A stretch of DNA of 64,000 nt from positions 409,501-473,500 of the forward strand of contig JAVYIG010000112.1 of NCBI GenBank assembly GCA_035222895.1, written 5' to 3'. Each line of letters starts with the position of its first letter. Positions within the stretch are counted from its first letter, which is position 1. This document shows positions 1 through 12,985 of the stretch, one piece after another. The stretch comes from Strongylocentrotus droebachiensis. Its lineage: Eukaryota; Echinodermata; Echinoidea; Camarodonta; Strongylocentrotidae. Below the pieces are notes generated by a model. The model saw only the letters and a list, made by a program, of their open reading frames with translations, ran no database searches and had not been told where the DNA came from. A program made the translations under genes and the position numbers.

Positions 1-1
1 T

Positions 2-400
2 TTAACAGATGATATTAGAATTGATTGGGAAAATATTCTACAGTTATCTCATAAAGATATGAACACATCAGTTGCGTACAACAAAGATACAGCTGAAAGT
101 CTAATGGACACATATTCTGTACACCCTTCTGTATCTCAACAAAGATAATCATTCATACAATTAGCCAAGTGCCAAAACGATGCACAATCTGTACACTTTA
201 TACAGACCTAACACCCTTCTGCATCTCAGCAAACAAGATCCATAGGATACAAAAGACGATATCATTCTACAATGATGATACCAGTAGTCTATTAACTGGA
301 AAGCCTAGAATTGTTGACCTCGTATGCCCACCTACACAGTATACTAATGACTATCTTAATCAGACTAGTTGGGTCACTGACTGACCACAGGTATGAGTAA
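2..400 (+). mobile_element. Possible degraded LINE fragment at window edge
   Basis: In the frame starting at base 2 the plus strand reads a short open stretch containing I-D-W-E-N-I-L and D-M-N-T-S. This resembles the linker between endonuclease and reverse transcriptase in CR1/L2-type LINEs (typically I-D-W-x-x-x-L ... D-x-N-x-S). The frame closes by about 150. A direct repeat of roughly 30 bp (an 'acacccttctgtatctcaac'-like segment at about 120 and again at about 210) follows. The resemblance is weak and the call is tentative. Confidence 0.25.
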
Positions 401-2815
401 TAGGCCTAGGAATTTGGGGCCAGAAAAACTGAAACACACCAATCCCTATGTGATCAACAAAGTCATGCAATTTAATTCATAAAAACACGGCGTGCCCTGT
501 TGATTTTACAGGACACGCATGAATAGGATGCTTTGAATAAAATGACTTTCTTAATGTTAATGATTTTACATAATTAAAAAAAAAAAGGAATATTTTGCAG
601 CCTTACTTCTGAAATGTTGTGAAAACATCTCTTTCTATTTTTTGTTATAGAAATTACATGTACCGGTAGTTGGAAGAGTATTTTATAACCTGTTTGATAC
701 AATTTAGCTTTGGTATAACCCACATTTTTAACACTAACTTACTAACACCATAGATTAACATGGATCATCTCATGAAAAATTCATGATTTCTAGACTCTTT
801 TTTTGAAATGTAGCTAGATGTGCACAACTACACTAACAGGTGCATGTGATACTTCCCAAATATCATTCTATGTATCACGTGAAAAAGAGAAAATTCTCTT
901 CCTAGAAAGATAGAAAAGAAGCAATTCCTTATTTCAGAAATAACGATAAACATCAACCTAAGGATTGTAAAAACTAATTTCAGACAATTCCCAAGTTGTG
1001 AAAATGCTGCCTATCACTTTAGTATGACAATAATGACCTTTGATATTTAATCCCAGGATATCATATGTCAAATTACTATTTTGGGGGAATGTATTAAGTA
1101 ATTGCTTCGAACTAATGTATTTTCTTATTACGAGTATCTTAAACTGTGAACTTGAATTTACTTCTATTGTCTATGTCTATTGTTGTTTTTTTTACGATTA
1201 AAAATGTTAGAAACAAAACCGGTATTGAATTGCATTGACGTACGCGAGGGACACCAAGCTGCGAAAAACCATGAATAACTTGAGACAACAGATGAATATT
1301 TGATGCCAGTAGAACTGATTTGACTTAGAGCACACACGTATGTAAAAGAGAGCAGCTACGGGGCTCCCTCTTGCACCACAGCAGGCTTAAAGGCGATGAG
1401 CGATCGTCTCTTTGCAAATGTGTGATGGCACCTTAAGTTCATGTCGGCTAAAATGGGTTCGGTACTACATCAACCATTAGGGTGTATACCTGCACAGGCA
1501 TTGCAGACTAGTAGCACATTGTGACTTCTATTTTATGAGGGAGGGCAACGAGAAAGAGTTTCTGTACAGTCAAGCTTTTAACCCGTTTGTCATCACAAGT
1601 TGTGTTGTAGGTAATGCATTACTCAGTTTAGTTATGTTTTAGTTTGTTCAACCATAGCCATTGAGGTAGCTTGGTGAAATGAAGTGGCACGAAAAGTAGC
1701 GTTTGGAATGCAAGATGCAAAATTGTTAAAAAATCATTATTCTACCACACAAAAGTAGCACCTCAACGTTACGATATGGAGCTGGTTAATTCATCTTAAT
1801 GAGGCTTTATGTTAGCTAAACCTTCTCTCAGATACGTAAAGAAAGAACTTTTAATTAACAAACATCATATTACCAGTATTAGCATTTTGGTGTTCCACAA
1901 GGATCTTTTTGTGCCACTACATTTTGCTCAGCTACCCAAAGACTACATGAATTGGTATAAAAATTATAAATCTCGGAATGATTAATAATTAGTAGCCAAT
2001 TAGGAAGCTTTTCTCAGTGACTGACCTAAACAATATGACTGATCATAAACAGGCAGAGTTCACAGGAATGTTAGAATTTGAAGCAAAAACAAAAGGCTTT
2101 GAAGTAAGTTAGGAAAGCAAGTATTGTTACAAGAGATTTAGCCTGCAGAACAAAGGTGCATGTTGACATTTTCTAGGCACTCAATTTGACCTTTTACTTG
2201 GAAAATAAACCCTTAATTTGAAACAAAAGCATCATAAATCCTGGCAAATGCCACTTAAGAATTTACATAGTGTACTTTGTATTTGAGCTGTAGTTGTCCT
2301 CACCTCCTATAAAACAGGGTTAGTTGCATGCATTGCCATGTTATTATATTCTATGGAAAAGATTTGATTTTTGATCATATTTGAGAATCTAAATCTTACC
2401 TTAAGGTCTAAGTGTAATATTCTTCTTGAATTTTAACCATTTCAAAAACATCTAAAGACATTTCTATAAACTCTACCAAAATCCAAATATTATTATGAAA
2501 ATGACATCACATTCACTTCACATGCATTTTGTAATTAAAATGAGTCTGTCTACTTTGATCAAAACAGACCAACAGAGAGGAAATTGTTTATATGAAGCAT
2601 TATCCCTATAAACTTAATGTTCGTTACATTGCACTGCCATTAAAAGATACTGCTGTAAAATCTAGATATTATTTTTTGCAAATCTAATTGTGCTTTGGTT
2701 TTATATACATTTACATTATTATTTTTAAGAAAAAGATGTTATTAATACAAAGGCAATCTACGTGAATGATTACAGACACTGTAGCAATAATCCTTTGAAT
2801 ACAATTCTGAGATTA

Positions 2816-2872
2816 ACAATAATGATAACAATAATAATAATAATTATAATGATAATGATAATAATAATAATA
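2816..2872. repeat. AT-rich triplet microsatellite (AAT/GAT)n
   Basis: Runs of aat/aac/gat triplets, interrupted, over about 57 bp. It may be a decayed SINE tail, because local SINEs end in the same kind of triplets, but no SINE body is recognisable next to it. Confidence 0.7.
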
Positions 2873-5359
2873 CAAAGAAGAATATTACATCTATAAAAAC
2901 AAAATTGTCATATGATTCAAAGTGCACAAAGTGCATAAAATATACAAACTATGGAGTCTATTAAAAGAATAAATATGATATCTACACCATAAGTCCATGC
3001 TCATATCAAGAGAAGTTATTTTTTTTATAGAAATGAATGAAAGACTCTGGTGCACATTTCAATAATTCACCACTGAACTATGAATTATTTGCAGCTTTTC
3101 ATAGGTACGTGAATGCACGAACCACGATATGCAATTCTTTTGAAAGCTCTTCATTTTCTCGAACACAGGAATAGATCCATTGTCTGCTTGCTAGCCAGGA
3201 GCTTTTAAGAGGGATAAAGCAAGACACAAGATATCGTCCATAATGGCTCGTAATTTGAGAGTCGACTAATTCTAAAGAGCATGCTCAGGATTAGGGGACA
3301 CTTCATGATGTAAAGCGAAACCACTCACAATTCCCAACCTCCACAAAAGAGAAAAAATGGAAGAGTTTGAGGTTCGGGAGGACAAGTGATTGGCATGGTC
3401 TCTGAACCATCTCAAAAAGAGGAAAAGCAGAATCGTTATTCTTTTTCTTGACAAGCCCCCTTGAGACATTAAACTGCCGTTGGTTTGGAAGACTGAGAGA
3501 CCTGTGGATTGACTTTCACTGACAGGTCACTGTGGGTCAGGAAACGTCATCTCAACAGCTGATGAAAGGAAGTTGGCCTAATTTTAAAGATTTTTTGTCT
3601 TTATTTATGACATTTATTTATTTTGTATTATACATTCCTAAATGCAGATTTGAAATGATAATTACAAGAAGAAATCTCTTTAATTTGAAATATATACATT
3701 GACATTTACATTTACAACAAAGGGGAATCTAAATTGATAACCTTCATTTCTTATTGCGCTAGGATGGTAAAAACTTGATAATTCAGACTGATCTTTATCA
3801 CTTCCATTTTGCTATTCTGTTAAAAAAAGGCAAAAAATAGAAAACATCCTCCGATTGTCTGTGCCAGCCTCAACTGATGCTAGTTGAGAGGATGGGAAAA
3901 CGAGATGATCGACTTTCAGTTTTTTCCTTTTCTAGATCACACATCTTCCTGGGCCTATAATACCATCAATATAAATTATTGTGCAAAAACCTTACAATGG
4001 CAGTTTTGATTGACTTCAAATAAAGAAAAAAAAGTATGTGGGGAATAAATTGACCAAACATGAATGATACAGTCACTTTTTTCAAAGCATATTGCACTGA
4101 CAAGGATAATTGAAGATGAGGCATCATCAATCTATTGGTGTTATGGAGTTAACTATGCATTATACTTCTGAGTTTCATAATTGGCTTGGTTCATTATTAA
4201 TTGCAAGGAGTTATCTTCAAACACACTGCGCATTGAAACTGCTTATATTTGTTACATGTATATTGTTATTGGAATTTAAGGTAAACAAGTGCTTTTTGAT
4301 TAGTATTTGAAGGATATTCATAAGCGGCCTTTCTTCTCATATTTCCATACGACCCTACAAAAACTTTGAGCTAAGTATTAACCACCCACTAGCTATCTAA
4401 CCACACAAAAACAACTTGTGTTGATGGCCTTTCACGCCATTTTCCATCTCAATAAAAAAAGTGCTTAGTCCCAGATGCCCCCTTCCACGTCCTCTAAATT
4501 TTTACCTGTAATCCCGTTTGCACAGAAGCTGCAGGGGAGTTATTAAACATGCATATCACATACAAGGAGTGCGAGAAAGGATAATACGGGAAAATCCCTC
4601 TCAACTTGTGATGGCTAAGCACTTGAGAGTTGTAAGGCAATCAAAGGTATTATAAAGACAGACGCTTTAAGGCATGGCCTTTATGGAGTCGTCAAAATAC
4701 TCTTGCAGAGTTCAACACTCCAGCAGCCCAAGGTCAGTTATATCGCTAAATTATCCAAAAAAAGCAAAATATAAGGAAAAATGAATAGAATAGTTTTCTA
4801 ATGAACTGAAAAGGATTCCTCATTAACAACAAAAAAACATAAAAATACGAGGCAAACTTCCCCTGATTAGGTCATAGTGATACATTTTTTTAAACAGGAC
4901 ATAGATTCTAAACAGTCACTGTATAGAAAACCTAGAAGTTTATCATACTTCTCAAGATTTTTAGATGATTCATTTTCATTACTTCCAGAAATAGATGGTC
5001 ACATACAATGTATCTTCAACGCTATGTAAAGCTACTGAGTAATTGCCATATGTCAGCGCCGTTTGGAGAACATGATATATATTACATTATAAAAGGGTTA
5101 AAGCATGCTTCTCTGCCAATACCACAAAAAAGGTATCGGGAGACATTTTCTTATTCATATGCATGAATTGTTAATTAAAAATACCATTACACAACAAAAA
5201 TATTGATGAAAAGTTGGACACAAAGAAAGCATCAATGCTGATCATAATGATCATAATGATTTCATACAAAAATCAGTGCTTAAAATCATTTTTTTTTTAA
5301 TCACATGATTGAAATCATAATTACCACAAAACCCATAAATGATGTAAAAGTAAGGTAAT

Positions 5360-5366
5360 ACTTACA
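5360..5366 (-). promoter_or_regulatory. 5' splice site of KCNQ exon 1
   Basis: The minus strand reads TTAGT then GTAAGTATT, a full GTAAGT donor. It falls exactly where the KCNQ protein enters S1, and the open frame stops two bases into the intron. This sets the exon end rather than the in-frame stop. Confidence 0.85.
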
Positions 5367-5808
5367 CTAAAACATGATACAAGACTGCCATCCATCCTGC
5401 GGGCCTCTCCAGAAAGTTATAAATCCGAGTTTGAACTTTCCTAAATCTTGCATCTCTCTTGGAAACCCTGTAATTGAGCGGCTTACCCAGCAAGCTCATA
5501 CGCTGCTGGGCCAGCCGGGCATGGGTACTTGATGACCGCCCGTTCATCTTATTGAACTCCTGTTTGACTTTCTTACGCATCTCTGAATGTTCGTCATCGT
5601 CAAACTCGTCTTCGTCCTCGTCCGCCACTCCCAAGAAGCCCACCTTGGCTCGCGGGGGTCGGCTGGACAGCGCAGACTTGGCCGGCTTCTTGGCGGCAGT
5701 TGTCGTCGTTGTGTCGGTAGGGGCGTCATAGTCCGCTTGAGTGTCGCTACTGCCACCCGGGTGAAGGGGTTGCATTTCGGTTTCGTCGACACCGCTATCG
5801 GCAGACAT
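5366..5808 (-). CDS. KCNQ: KCNQ (Kv7) voltage-gated potassium channel, first coding exon
   Basis: This exon encodes the cytoplasmic N-terminus and the very start of S1 of a KCNQ/Kv7 channel, a tetrameric plasma-membrane K+ channel giving slow M-type currents. Seen: 148 residues with K-V-G-F-L-G at about 55-60, an acidic run D-E-D-E-D-E at 63-68, R-M-S-L-L-G-K-P-L at 103-111, and [10 protein letters not shown] at 130-139, then Y-H-V-L-V entering S1. From memory, vertebrate KCNQ2 has KVGFVG near its N-terminus, KCNQ5 has RMSLLGKPL, and all members have Y-N-x-L-E-R-P-x-G-W before S1, so this resembles the KCNQ2-5 group more than KCNQ1. The ATG at 5808-5806 has A at -3. The reading frame closes at 5364-5362 inside a consensus donor (GTAAGT at 5365-5360), so coding ends at 5366 after two bases of a codon (phase 2). 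S1-S6, the pore and the C-terminal coiled coil are not in the window. Confidence 0.9.
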
Positions 5809-6440
5809 TTTGACAACGCACGGTCCGGGGTCCTGTTGGGTGCCAGTTTGATCTGGTTACCCTCCACATCTGATGCAGAAAATGGCTCAATTCCTCAGCA
5901 AAAGTAGGAAGAGAAAACTGCTTTAAAAAGTACTCCCACACTCTCCTTGCTCCGACGACAGATACAAATATCAGTTTCTAGGTTCCACGATAAGCTCAAT
6001 TATCTATTCAAAGTTTTCATTGTCAAAAGTTCTTGTTCCCTCAGATCACCTTACATAGTATCCCTTATCATCCTTCAGTTTCAAATTCACACATTTAATT
6101 CCACACTGAATTGGTCAGTCTTCTTTTCTTGCAATCTAAAATCTGAAATTGAAAAATGAACAGTTATCAATATGTTATCAACTTTGAACTTTTATATACA
6201 TATTTTTCTTCTTCAGTTTGCTTTATAAATACAGGAGAAATATTGTGGAGCAAGATTTGTTTATTCTAAATCTTAAAAAAAAATTAAAGTGTTTCCCAAT
6301 AAGTTAAATTTATAGAGTATGGAAGTAAAAAATAATCTACTGAAAGCCAGAAGGATAATATAGTCTATATAAATATGGTATTAATAAATTGACGCCCTTC
6401 TGGCTCAGAAAAGATGAAATCAATGTCACCACATGTGCAA
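5809..6440 (-). other. KCNQ upstream region (5' UTR / promoter candidate)
   Basis: This is the sequence immediately upstream of the KCNQ start on the minus strand. The first 120 bp or so, next to the exon, are GC-richer than the surroundings and have some CpG, which fits 5' UTR or core promoter. I see no convincing TATA box and cannot place a transcription start. Further out it becomes ordinary AT-rich sequence. Confidence 0.3.
6340..6410. mobile_element. Very short palindromic MITE, AGCCAGAAGG family
   Basis: The left arm carries 'gaaagccagaagg' and the right arm 'cgcccttctggctca', an inverted pair about 45 bp apart. The same core (AGCCAGAAGGG or its complement) recurs at 29886, 42421, 52409, 56124 and 62510, so this is a dispersed repeat and not a chance hairpin. 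Confidence 0.5.
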
Positions 6441-6443
6441 CCT

Positions 6444-6581
6444 GGGCCCAGTTTCATAAAACTTGATAACAACGATAACTGTTATAAGCTACTGAAATTA
6501 TGGTATCTGATTGGCTGAGAGCAAATTTGTCATAGAAATAATGCACTTGTTATTAATAACAAGTTTTATGAAACAGGGCCC
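6444..6581. mobile_element. 138-bp MITE with GGGCCC termini
   Basis: Terminal inverted repeats: the left end starts GGGCCCAGTTTCATAAAACT and the complement of the right end starts GGGCCCTGTTTCATAAAACT, matching at 19 of 20 positions, with further complementarity (TTGATAAC / TTGTTATTAATAAC) inward. It has no coding capacity. Similar GGGCCC...TTTCATAAA elements are common in marine invertebrate genomes. The superfamily is not certain from this copy. Confidence 0.8.
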
Positions 6582-7554
6582 TAGCTGTACCTTACTTGCC
6601 TGTTATAGATCCTTGTAGAGTACCAGTGATAGTATTTATACGATGTGTCCGTCCGTGTGTTTGCTCAATTGTACGTTTGTTTTGCAGACCTGCATGAAGA
6701 CAGAAAGAGATACTTAACATCATTTGATGAAAAAGAGCAGATATACATATACATGTAGATAGAATTTCAATCACATGGCATACTAAAGGCTCGTTCTCAG
6801 GCTGATATGACGCGTTATACCGTCGAAAAAGAGGAAGAATAACAAACGCCAGGATTTTTTCAGTGTAAATGAATGACAACTGTGCGCAACAAAGGTCCTG
6901 CAGGTATTAACCGAGCTCTGTCTTATAAGATACAGAACACTTTACGTCATCATTAGAAAATGCAGGTGCTGTTTTACTGCATCATATTCTGAATGACTTT
7001 AAGAGTCGATGCCTGCCCCTGATTTCCTTGTTTGGCTTAGAGAAATCAGAATAATAGCTAAATATATTGCTCAGACTTTAGAGATATCTCTTTGAAGATT
7101 GCAATATATTATATCTTTGCCTTGATATTTTTAGCTGAAGAACCAAAGCTTGTCCACAGATGATGCAAACATATTCCTTATTTCTTGTCTAGGTAAACGA
7201 GATAACTCTTCTTCACTGGACCAACGAGAACATGTTTGAACATGTTTGATGGATTCACATTTACAAAACTATATAATACATTAGGTATGTCATTTACATG
7301 GTTGAACATCAAGAATTTAAAACAACTTCTGAAGAAATACTTTCATTGTGAGCCTTAAACATTACCTTTAAGATCAAAAGGTAGCAATACCTTACTTAAG
7401 ATTTATCTGTTCAACTGCTCATAATAAAAACTGTGCCATGTATCAAAAAAAAATTACAAAATAGCAGGTGATCATATTTCCTTGACGACTAGATTAAAGA
7501 AAAATATTTTCAGAAATTTGGTAGAGGAAGAAGACATCAGAGAGGAGAAGAAAG

Positions 7555-7660
7555 AGAGTAAGAGAGAGAGACAGTGAGAGAAAGAGAGAGAGAGAGAGAC
7601 ACAGTGAGAGAAAGAGAGCAAGAAAGAGACAGTTTGAGAAAGAGAGCAAGAGAGCAGGCA
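7555..7660. repeat. Purine microsatellite (GA)n with GACAGTGAGA units
   Basis: A run of gagaga interspersed with acagtgagaaaga units. The serine/leucine-rich reading frames on the opposite strand are translations of this simple repeat and not genes. Confidence 0.9.
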
Positions 7661-10600
7661 TAAAATCAATGTCATACTGAGAATAGTTTGTCAGGTAAAA
7701 ATCAATAACTGTCATTCACGTAAAAAAAAAAGCCATATTTCAATCGCCTTTTAAACCTCTGGGCATTTAGTATACATGTGGCTTTGCCACATCCCTAAAA
7801 TAGAATGTCTTTTTATCCTTAAGATTGATTACGTCTCGACAAACATACATGAATTGCAATCTATAAGTTTGTTGCCCAACTAAACACACAATGGTAATGT
7901 ATAAAACAACCCATGAAAGCTAAACACCCTGTCAGGTTGAGAATAAATAATATCATTCAAAGAGAGAAATGATAAAAGGTTCCTTCTCTCGACAAAAAAG
8001 AATCTTAAGCCCCTGAAAGGTCTTTCCGTCACTTTGACTTCTCCTCACTCCATATCCTGTTGGTATTCCAAACGTCGCAGGACGCCACGACCCATCAAGG
8101 CCCGCCATGTCACTTGACGACCACCGCTCTCACCCCGTGGGAAATTCCGCATCAACACATTTTACGAAACATTTGAGGACTAATTCTTATCTTGAGGGTG
8201 CTTTCACTAAGCCTGCCCCTCGCATCGAATACGTGAGGCGTATATAGACGTGACTCTACATCCAAATGATGGGAAAATAGAAGGTCTCCTTGACTCTTAT
8301 GATGGACCTAGACAACTCGGATCAACAACGACCGACTTGAGTATACTAGAATGTGACAAGATGCTTCAAGCACACAACGACTTTCTTATTTGTATGTGAT
8401 GTCATGTTCGCATGGATCACTCTGATCCCTACATCAAAAACACTTTGGATGCATTGTCAATTTGAATTGCTCTCTCGCGTGCTTTCATGCCAAACACACA
8501 TAACATGTCATAGCATAAAGATGTGCATTAAAGGTAAAATGCAATGTTGGTTATGAGTTTCATGAGCAAAATATATATGACTTTGATCTATGGTGATGCT
8601 TGATGTAGCACCACGAAGCTAAAAACTTTTATTTACAACCAAAAAAAAAGATCAGTCTTTCAAAATCTGTGAACACATTCTACATACAAAAGATGAGTCT
8701 TTATTACCCAGCCCCACATACATTATTTTTCTTTATTCAACAGAATTCTCTCTTTAGGCAATTAATTAGCACTTTTTCTATATTTTCAGCTGGTTGGGTA
8801 AATTGAATGAAACTCCCATTAGTGAGTTTTAAACTCAAATTAGTCACATGGCATACCATTACCATTATCAAGCAAACAATGAGACAATATGCCATTTATC
8901 ATGCAAGGATAAGATAAACCATGCATGTTACCTCCAGAAACTACATTGCTAATAAAGGGGTGCAACCAATACAGGAAATTAAAAAACTGAATATCCTGGA
9001 AAATGGAAGCATTTCAACTGAAGGTAAACTTCCAAGAGTTGTCATGCCCTCCAACATGGAGGTAACAAAGAAAAATAAAGGACAATCACTTTTTAAAAGT
9101 TAACTTTCTTTCTTTGTAAAAGGAATGAAAAGAGTTAAGAAGACACAGCACTAGCATATAATGATCTTTGTCCATTTTTGTGCTGACTGTATATTAACTA
9201 CATCATTTAGCTTCGATATGGTCATCACAACATATATAGCTGAGAATGTCTTTTAAGGTCAGAGTTCACCATAAATATTTCAAAATATATAAAATGCAGA
9301 ACTATTGGTATTTGCATAGACATATTTGTCAATTTGTATTACTTTCCTACAGCAAAAGAAGATAGCATGGTGAAACTTAATGCTGTGTTAGGGCAGCCAC
9401 AAAAAGTGAACAATTGTGTAGAAAGTTGAAGTAAAAAAATAACTAATATCTTAAATCTGACAATAACTCCTTGACTTGTGTAGACAGAAGTATTTGAAAT
9501 TCATAAATTACAGACAATTTATAAATCATAATTTACAATGTAAGTTTGCCAAACAGACACAAAAAACACCCTCTTCTAACACAGTAAAGCTCAACATGGG
9601 CGAAATAATTGCTAGAGCCCACTTCAGAAATTAAATATAGGACACTATGCTCAGTCGACTGCGCCTGCATGTTACATCCCAGCTGAGGAGTTTATGCAGT
9701 AGCCCACCAGAACCAGTAAATTTAAATACAATTTTTGTTATTCCTCTTAAAAAACACATTTTCAAATTATTTTCTACTAATGTATAAGATCCACCCTTAA
9801 AATGTTAAAATATTCTTCTTAAAATATTATTCTAAAACAGAACACATGATATCTGCAATAGTATTAGATTTCAGGGCTGGCTATTCCTCCCCTCTCTGTG
9901 CTTTTGGGCCTCGAAAACTGGTTATTGTTACTCCAAACACGTTTTACATTAGCTTAAAATCATGGCTGAGATTTAGCGCTCACGGCATCGACATGATCGT
10001 CTGGAAAGACAATCCATCACGGCCAAAATCACATCATGTTGCCAACTCTCCTTCAGGAAAATAGATCAAACATAAGTACCATAACATCACCCCCGTGCCT
10101 GGGTGAATCCCTCGTATTAACACCTTCCTCGATATAATTTGAGACTGGGGTAATATAGATGGAATGAGTTTTGATGAAGTTTGAAAGTGTTGTCAGCTCT
10201 AGTTGCACAAACAAGGCTCATTTCCAATTCCATAATCTGCGTTTGTTAAGGGGTCTGATTACTTCAATTGGAGCACAAATTTGCCCTGCTGCATCCACAC
10301 TTAACCTCATCTTCGCTACAAAGTCACCAAACAGCCAATGGAGAGTATGTAGTATTATTGGATAGGCGGCATTCATTAATGTTAGGAGGAAATTTAAATT
10401 TGACGGGGGAAATACATACATCTTCTTTGCAAAAGCTAAAGTAGAATAAAATGAAAAATATCTCAAATCTGACAACATACATGTATCGTTGACTTAAAAG
10501 GAAAGGCTAGATAGAGAAGATTGAATAATTGTGAAGAAAAATCATATATTTTAGGAATTTATGGTAATTTGTGAAAAAATGAAGTTTTACATTTTCCCCC

Positions 10601-11676
10601 CGCACAGCACATTGTGCACCTGAATCAAACTGAACTATGGACTCATACAGAGTTCATACAACACATTCAGTTTAGATCTTCACAAATATATATTTCTCCA
10701 GAGAGTATTTTTACGGTCTACAGAATTACAAGCCCCATTACATGGTCCGTTTAGAGAATAATAAAGACATTAAATAGAATTTGATCGCTAGCTGCACCAA
10801 GCTAATTCCCTTTTTATATATTGTAATAGTATAATGGCCTTTTTATAAAAGTCTATTTTCAATGTCTTTATGATTATACAAAAGGTAAGTGACATTTCAT
10901 TCAACTCAACAACCTCCAATTACAAATACCCCGTCCTATAATCATAGTTACAACTCCATCTTTCAAATCGTTCAAATCTTCATTTGCAAGTTACTGTCTA
11001 ACAAACTTGTATGAAAACCCTACGGTTAACATTGGTACTGCAGATAAAAGTAAGTAAATGAATTCTAGGAGTATTTCATTATTATTCAACACACATTTTA
11101 CATGGATTTTATCCAGTTTTATCTAGAGCTTCCTATCAAACAAGAACTGTCCCCAGCATAGAAAATTCAAGAACCTCACAAGTTGTTCAGATTTACTAAA
11201 ATTTAAAGCCACAAACAATTGACTCACAACTAATACAACACTACATTTTTGCATTCATTTTGCCAAAGTTTCTTGACGTGAAAATGGCCGTCCTTTTCAT
11301 TAAATCTAAATTCATGAATCGTTAACGGTTTGACAACTGTATCCAATCGCTTCAAGGACTTGCGTACAAGGGTTGGAGTTATACTTCTCCGTGACAAAGC
11401 TAATACAGTGGCATGTAGGTACTTGCAAGTCTGAAGCTGTAAGACTAGAGAGTCCCGATCATTAAATCAAGTTGTGTCTCTGAAGAGTCGTTAGAAGTAC
11501 TCTCACCCTAACTATACATCCCCTCTTAACTCTTGCCAAATGGCTGCCTGCCATATTACCTAGAATAAAGCCCACTAAGGACGCTCCCACACAAGAGAAA
11601 TAAAGTTGAAATGATGTTACCTGCCCTGAGCAAGAGAGGTGTTAAATTAAACTCTTTAAAGATCATGTTTAGGCCT
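7661..11676. other. Non-coding stretch upstream of KCNQ, CpG-bearing islets
   Basis: No gene is recognisable. Around 8010-8250, 9850-10070 and 10210-10350 the sequence is less AT-rich and contains CpG and mixed-complexity words. That fits cis-regulatory modules or conserved non-coding sequence upstream of KCNQ, but nothing in the sequence alone proves it. The rest is AT-rich without visible repeats. Confidence 0.3.
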
Positions 11677-11814
11677 GGGCCCCTCCTTAAAAGAGTTGAC
11701 ATTAATCACAACTTGTCTGTGATTATCATCGATCGCAAGTATGTGCATAAGGGATAGGAGACTGCAAACTTGCAATTGATTGGAATCAATCGCAACTCTT
11801 TATAAGACGGGCCC
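11677..11814. mobile_element. 138-bp MITE with GGGCCC ends, second family
   Basis: The left end reads GGGCCCCTCCTTAAAAGAGT and the complement of the right end reads GGGCCCGTCTTATAAAGAGT, with partly complementary inner arms (GATTGATTGGAATCAATCGC near the right end). It differs from the 6444 element beyond the GGGCCC termini, so it is a related or convergent family of the same length. Confidence 0.7.
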
Positions 11815-12846
11815 TGGTCATGCAAATTCATTGTGAGAGACAATGTCTACCGGTATACCTTATGCTGAATGTTTGATAAAGTAATATTGTGCTTAATGAA
11901 GCTTTTAAAAATAATCATTTTTGTTGTATCTATTGAATCTTGCCAAAAATCACAATCAGTGGACAAAGATATGGGTTACATGAGAATTGACAAACATGTT
12001 ACATCAGAACCTGATACAAAGTTGTGAACTATTTCTAGGCATATTTGAAACATGACAACATTAAAGAGCTTTCTATTTCATGGGACATTTAGTGCTTTTA
12101 CAATTTTCTTTACAATTTTTTTTTTAAAATCAAATTTTGTTCTACCTTTACCAGAACTTCACACTCTCTTTAACCGGCTGAATACTTCGCATTAGATTAC
12201 ATGAGATTAAACCAATGGGACATGCATGCTAAAGGAGAAGAAAACTGTCTACATACAGGTAATACCATTCTAGTTCTCAACTAATGCTTTTTGCCTGGCT
12301 TACCTTACCACATACACTACTAAGTGAAATTTAATGACAATGACATTGCATTTTTAGATGCAATTTGAAGATGCTAATGCTTGTTTTTCTATAAATATTC
12401 CATTCCAAACCATATCAACGACTTAAATTTTTAAAAAGCTACATAGAGGGTAGTGCAGTGATTTACTTTGCTCGTTCTGCTTTTGGAAGGTGAGCATTTC
12501 CCAACATTCTGAAGCAGTAGATGATGTTCAACGCTTCAGAAAACAGTGTTTCTTGTCTCATTTGGGCAACTCAAGCATTCTTGAGAGCTAAAGTCAGAGA
12601 GTAATTCATGTGGATATGGAGCAGAACCCATTCCACTTGATCTACATTGGAACCAAACATGGAGTAGACTTCAACAAGCAAATGAGACTTGATCTACATC
12701 TAATGCAGAACATAGTTCATAGCACTTAACGAGAAGGTTGAGTTCTGGGAAGAGGTGACAAATAATTTGTGAGCGTTATCATTGTATTATGCAAGTGTGG
12801 AAGAACATCATATCAAAAATGTTCCCTGAAAAGCATGGCTCTTTAA

Positions 12847-12981
12847 ATGCCTTAATATTCTAAATATATCAGCTCTCAGTTAACATGAGAAAAAAGGAGA
12901 CCATGGGGGACCAACGATCACCGCTTAGGCATTGTTTGCTATATAGAGGGTGCAAGTAGCTATAAGGATTGCAGTGGGGCT
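12847..12981 (+). mobile_element. TTAA-flanked MITE, family K1, shortened copy
   Basis: The right part (12868-12981, 'cagctctcagttaacatgag' through 'gcagtggggct') is a close match to elements at 54271-54444 and 58919-59096. It is followed by TTAA at 12982. The left part is shorter than in the other copies, as if deleted internally, and a TTAA lies at 12843-12846. Confidence 0.6.
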
Positions 12982-12985
12982 TTAA

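Larger units (their letters stand above)
1..5359 (-). other. Probable KCNQ first intron, no further exon recognised
   Basis: No S1-S6, GYGD pore or calmodulin-binding coding segment was recognised on the minus strand here. The stretch holds AT-rich unique sequence, an (AAT/GAT)n run near 2816-2872, and a somewhat GC-richer patch near 1320-1440. It is inferred to be intronic because the KCNQ exon donor points this way. Very short exons could be missed by eye. Confidence 0.5.

Noticed and set aside
5474-5907. Overlapping frames of 85-107 residues across the KCNQ exon
   Set aside because: They are shadows of the KCNQ reading frame in GC-richer DNA; only the minus-strand 5808 frame has family motifs and a donor.
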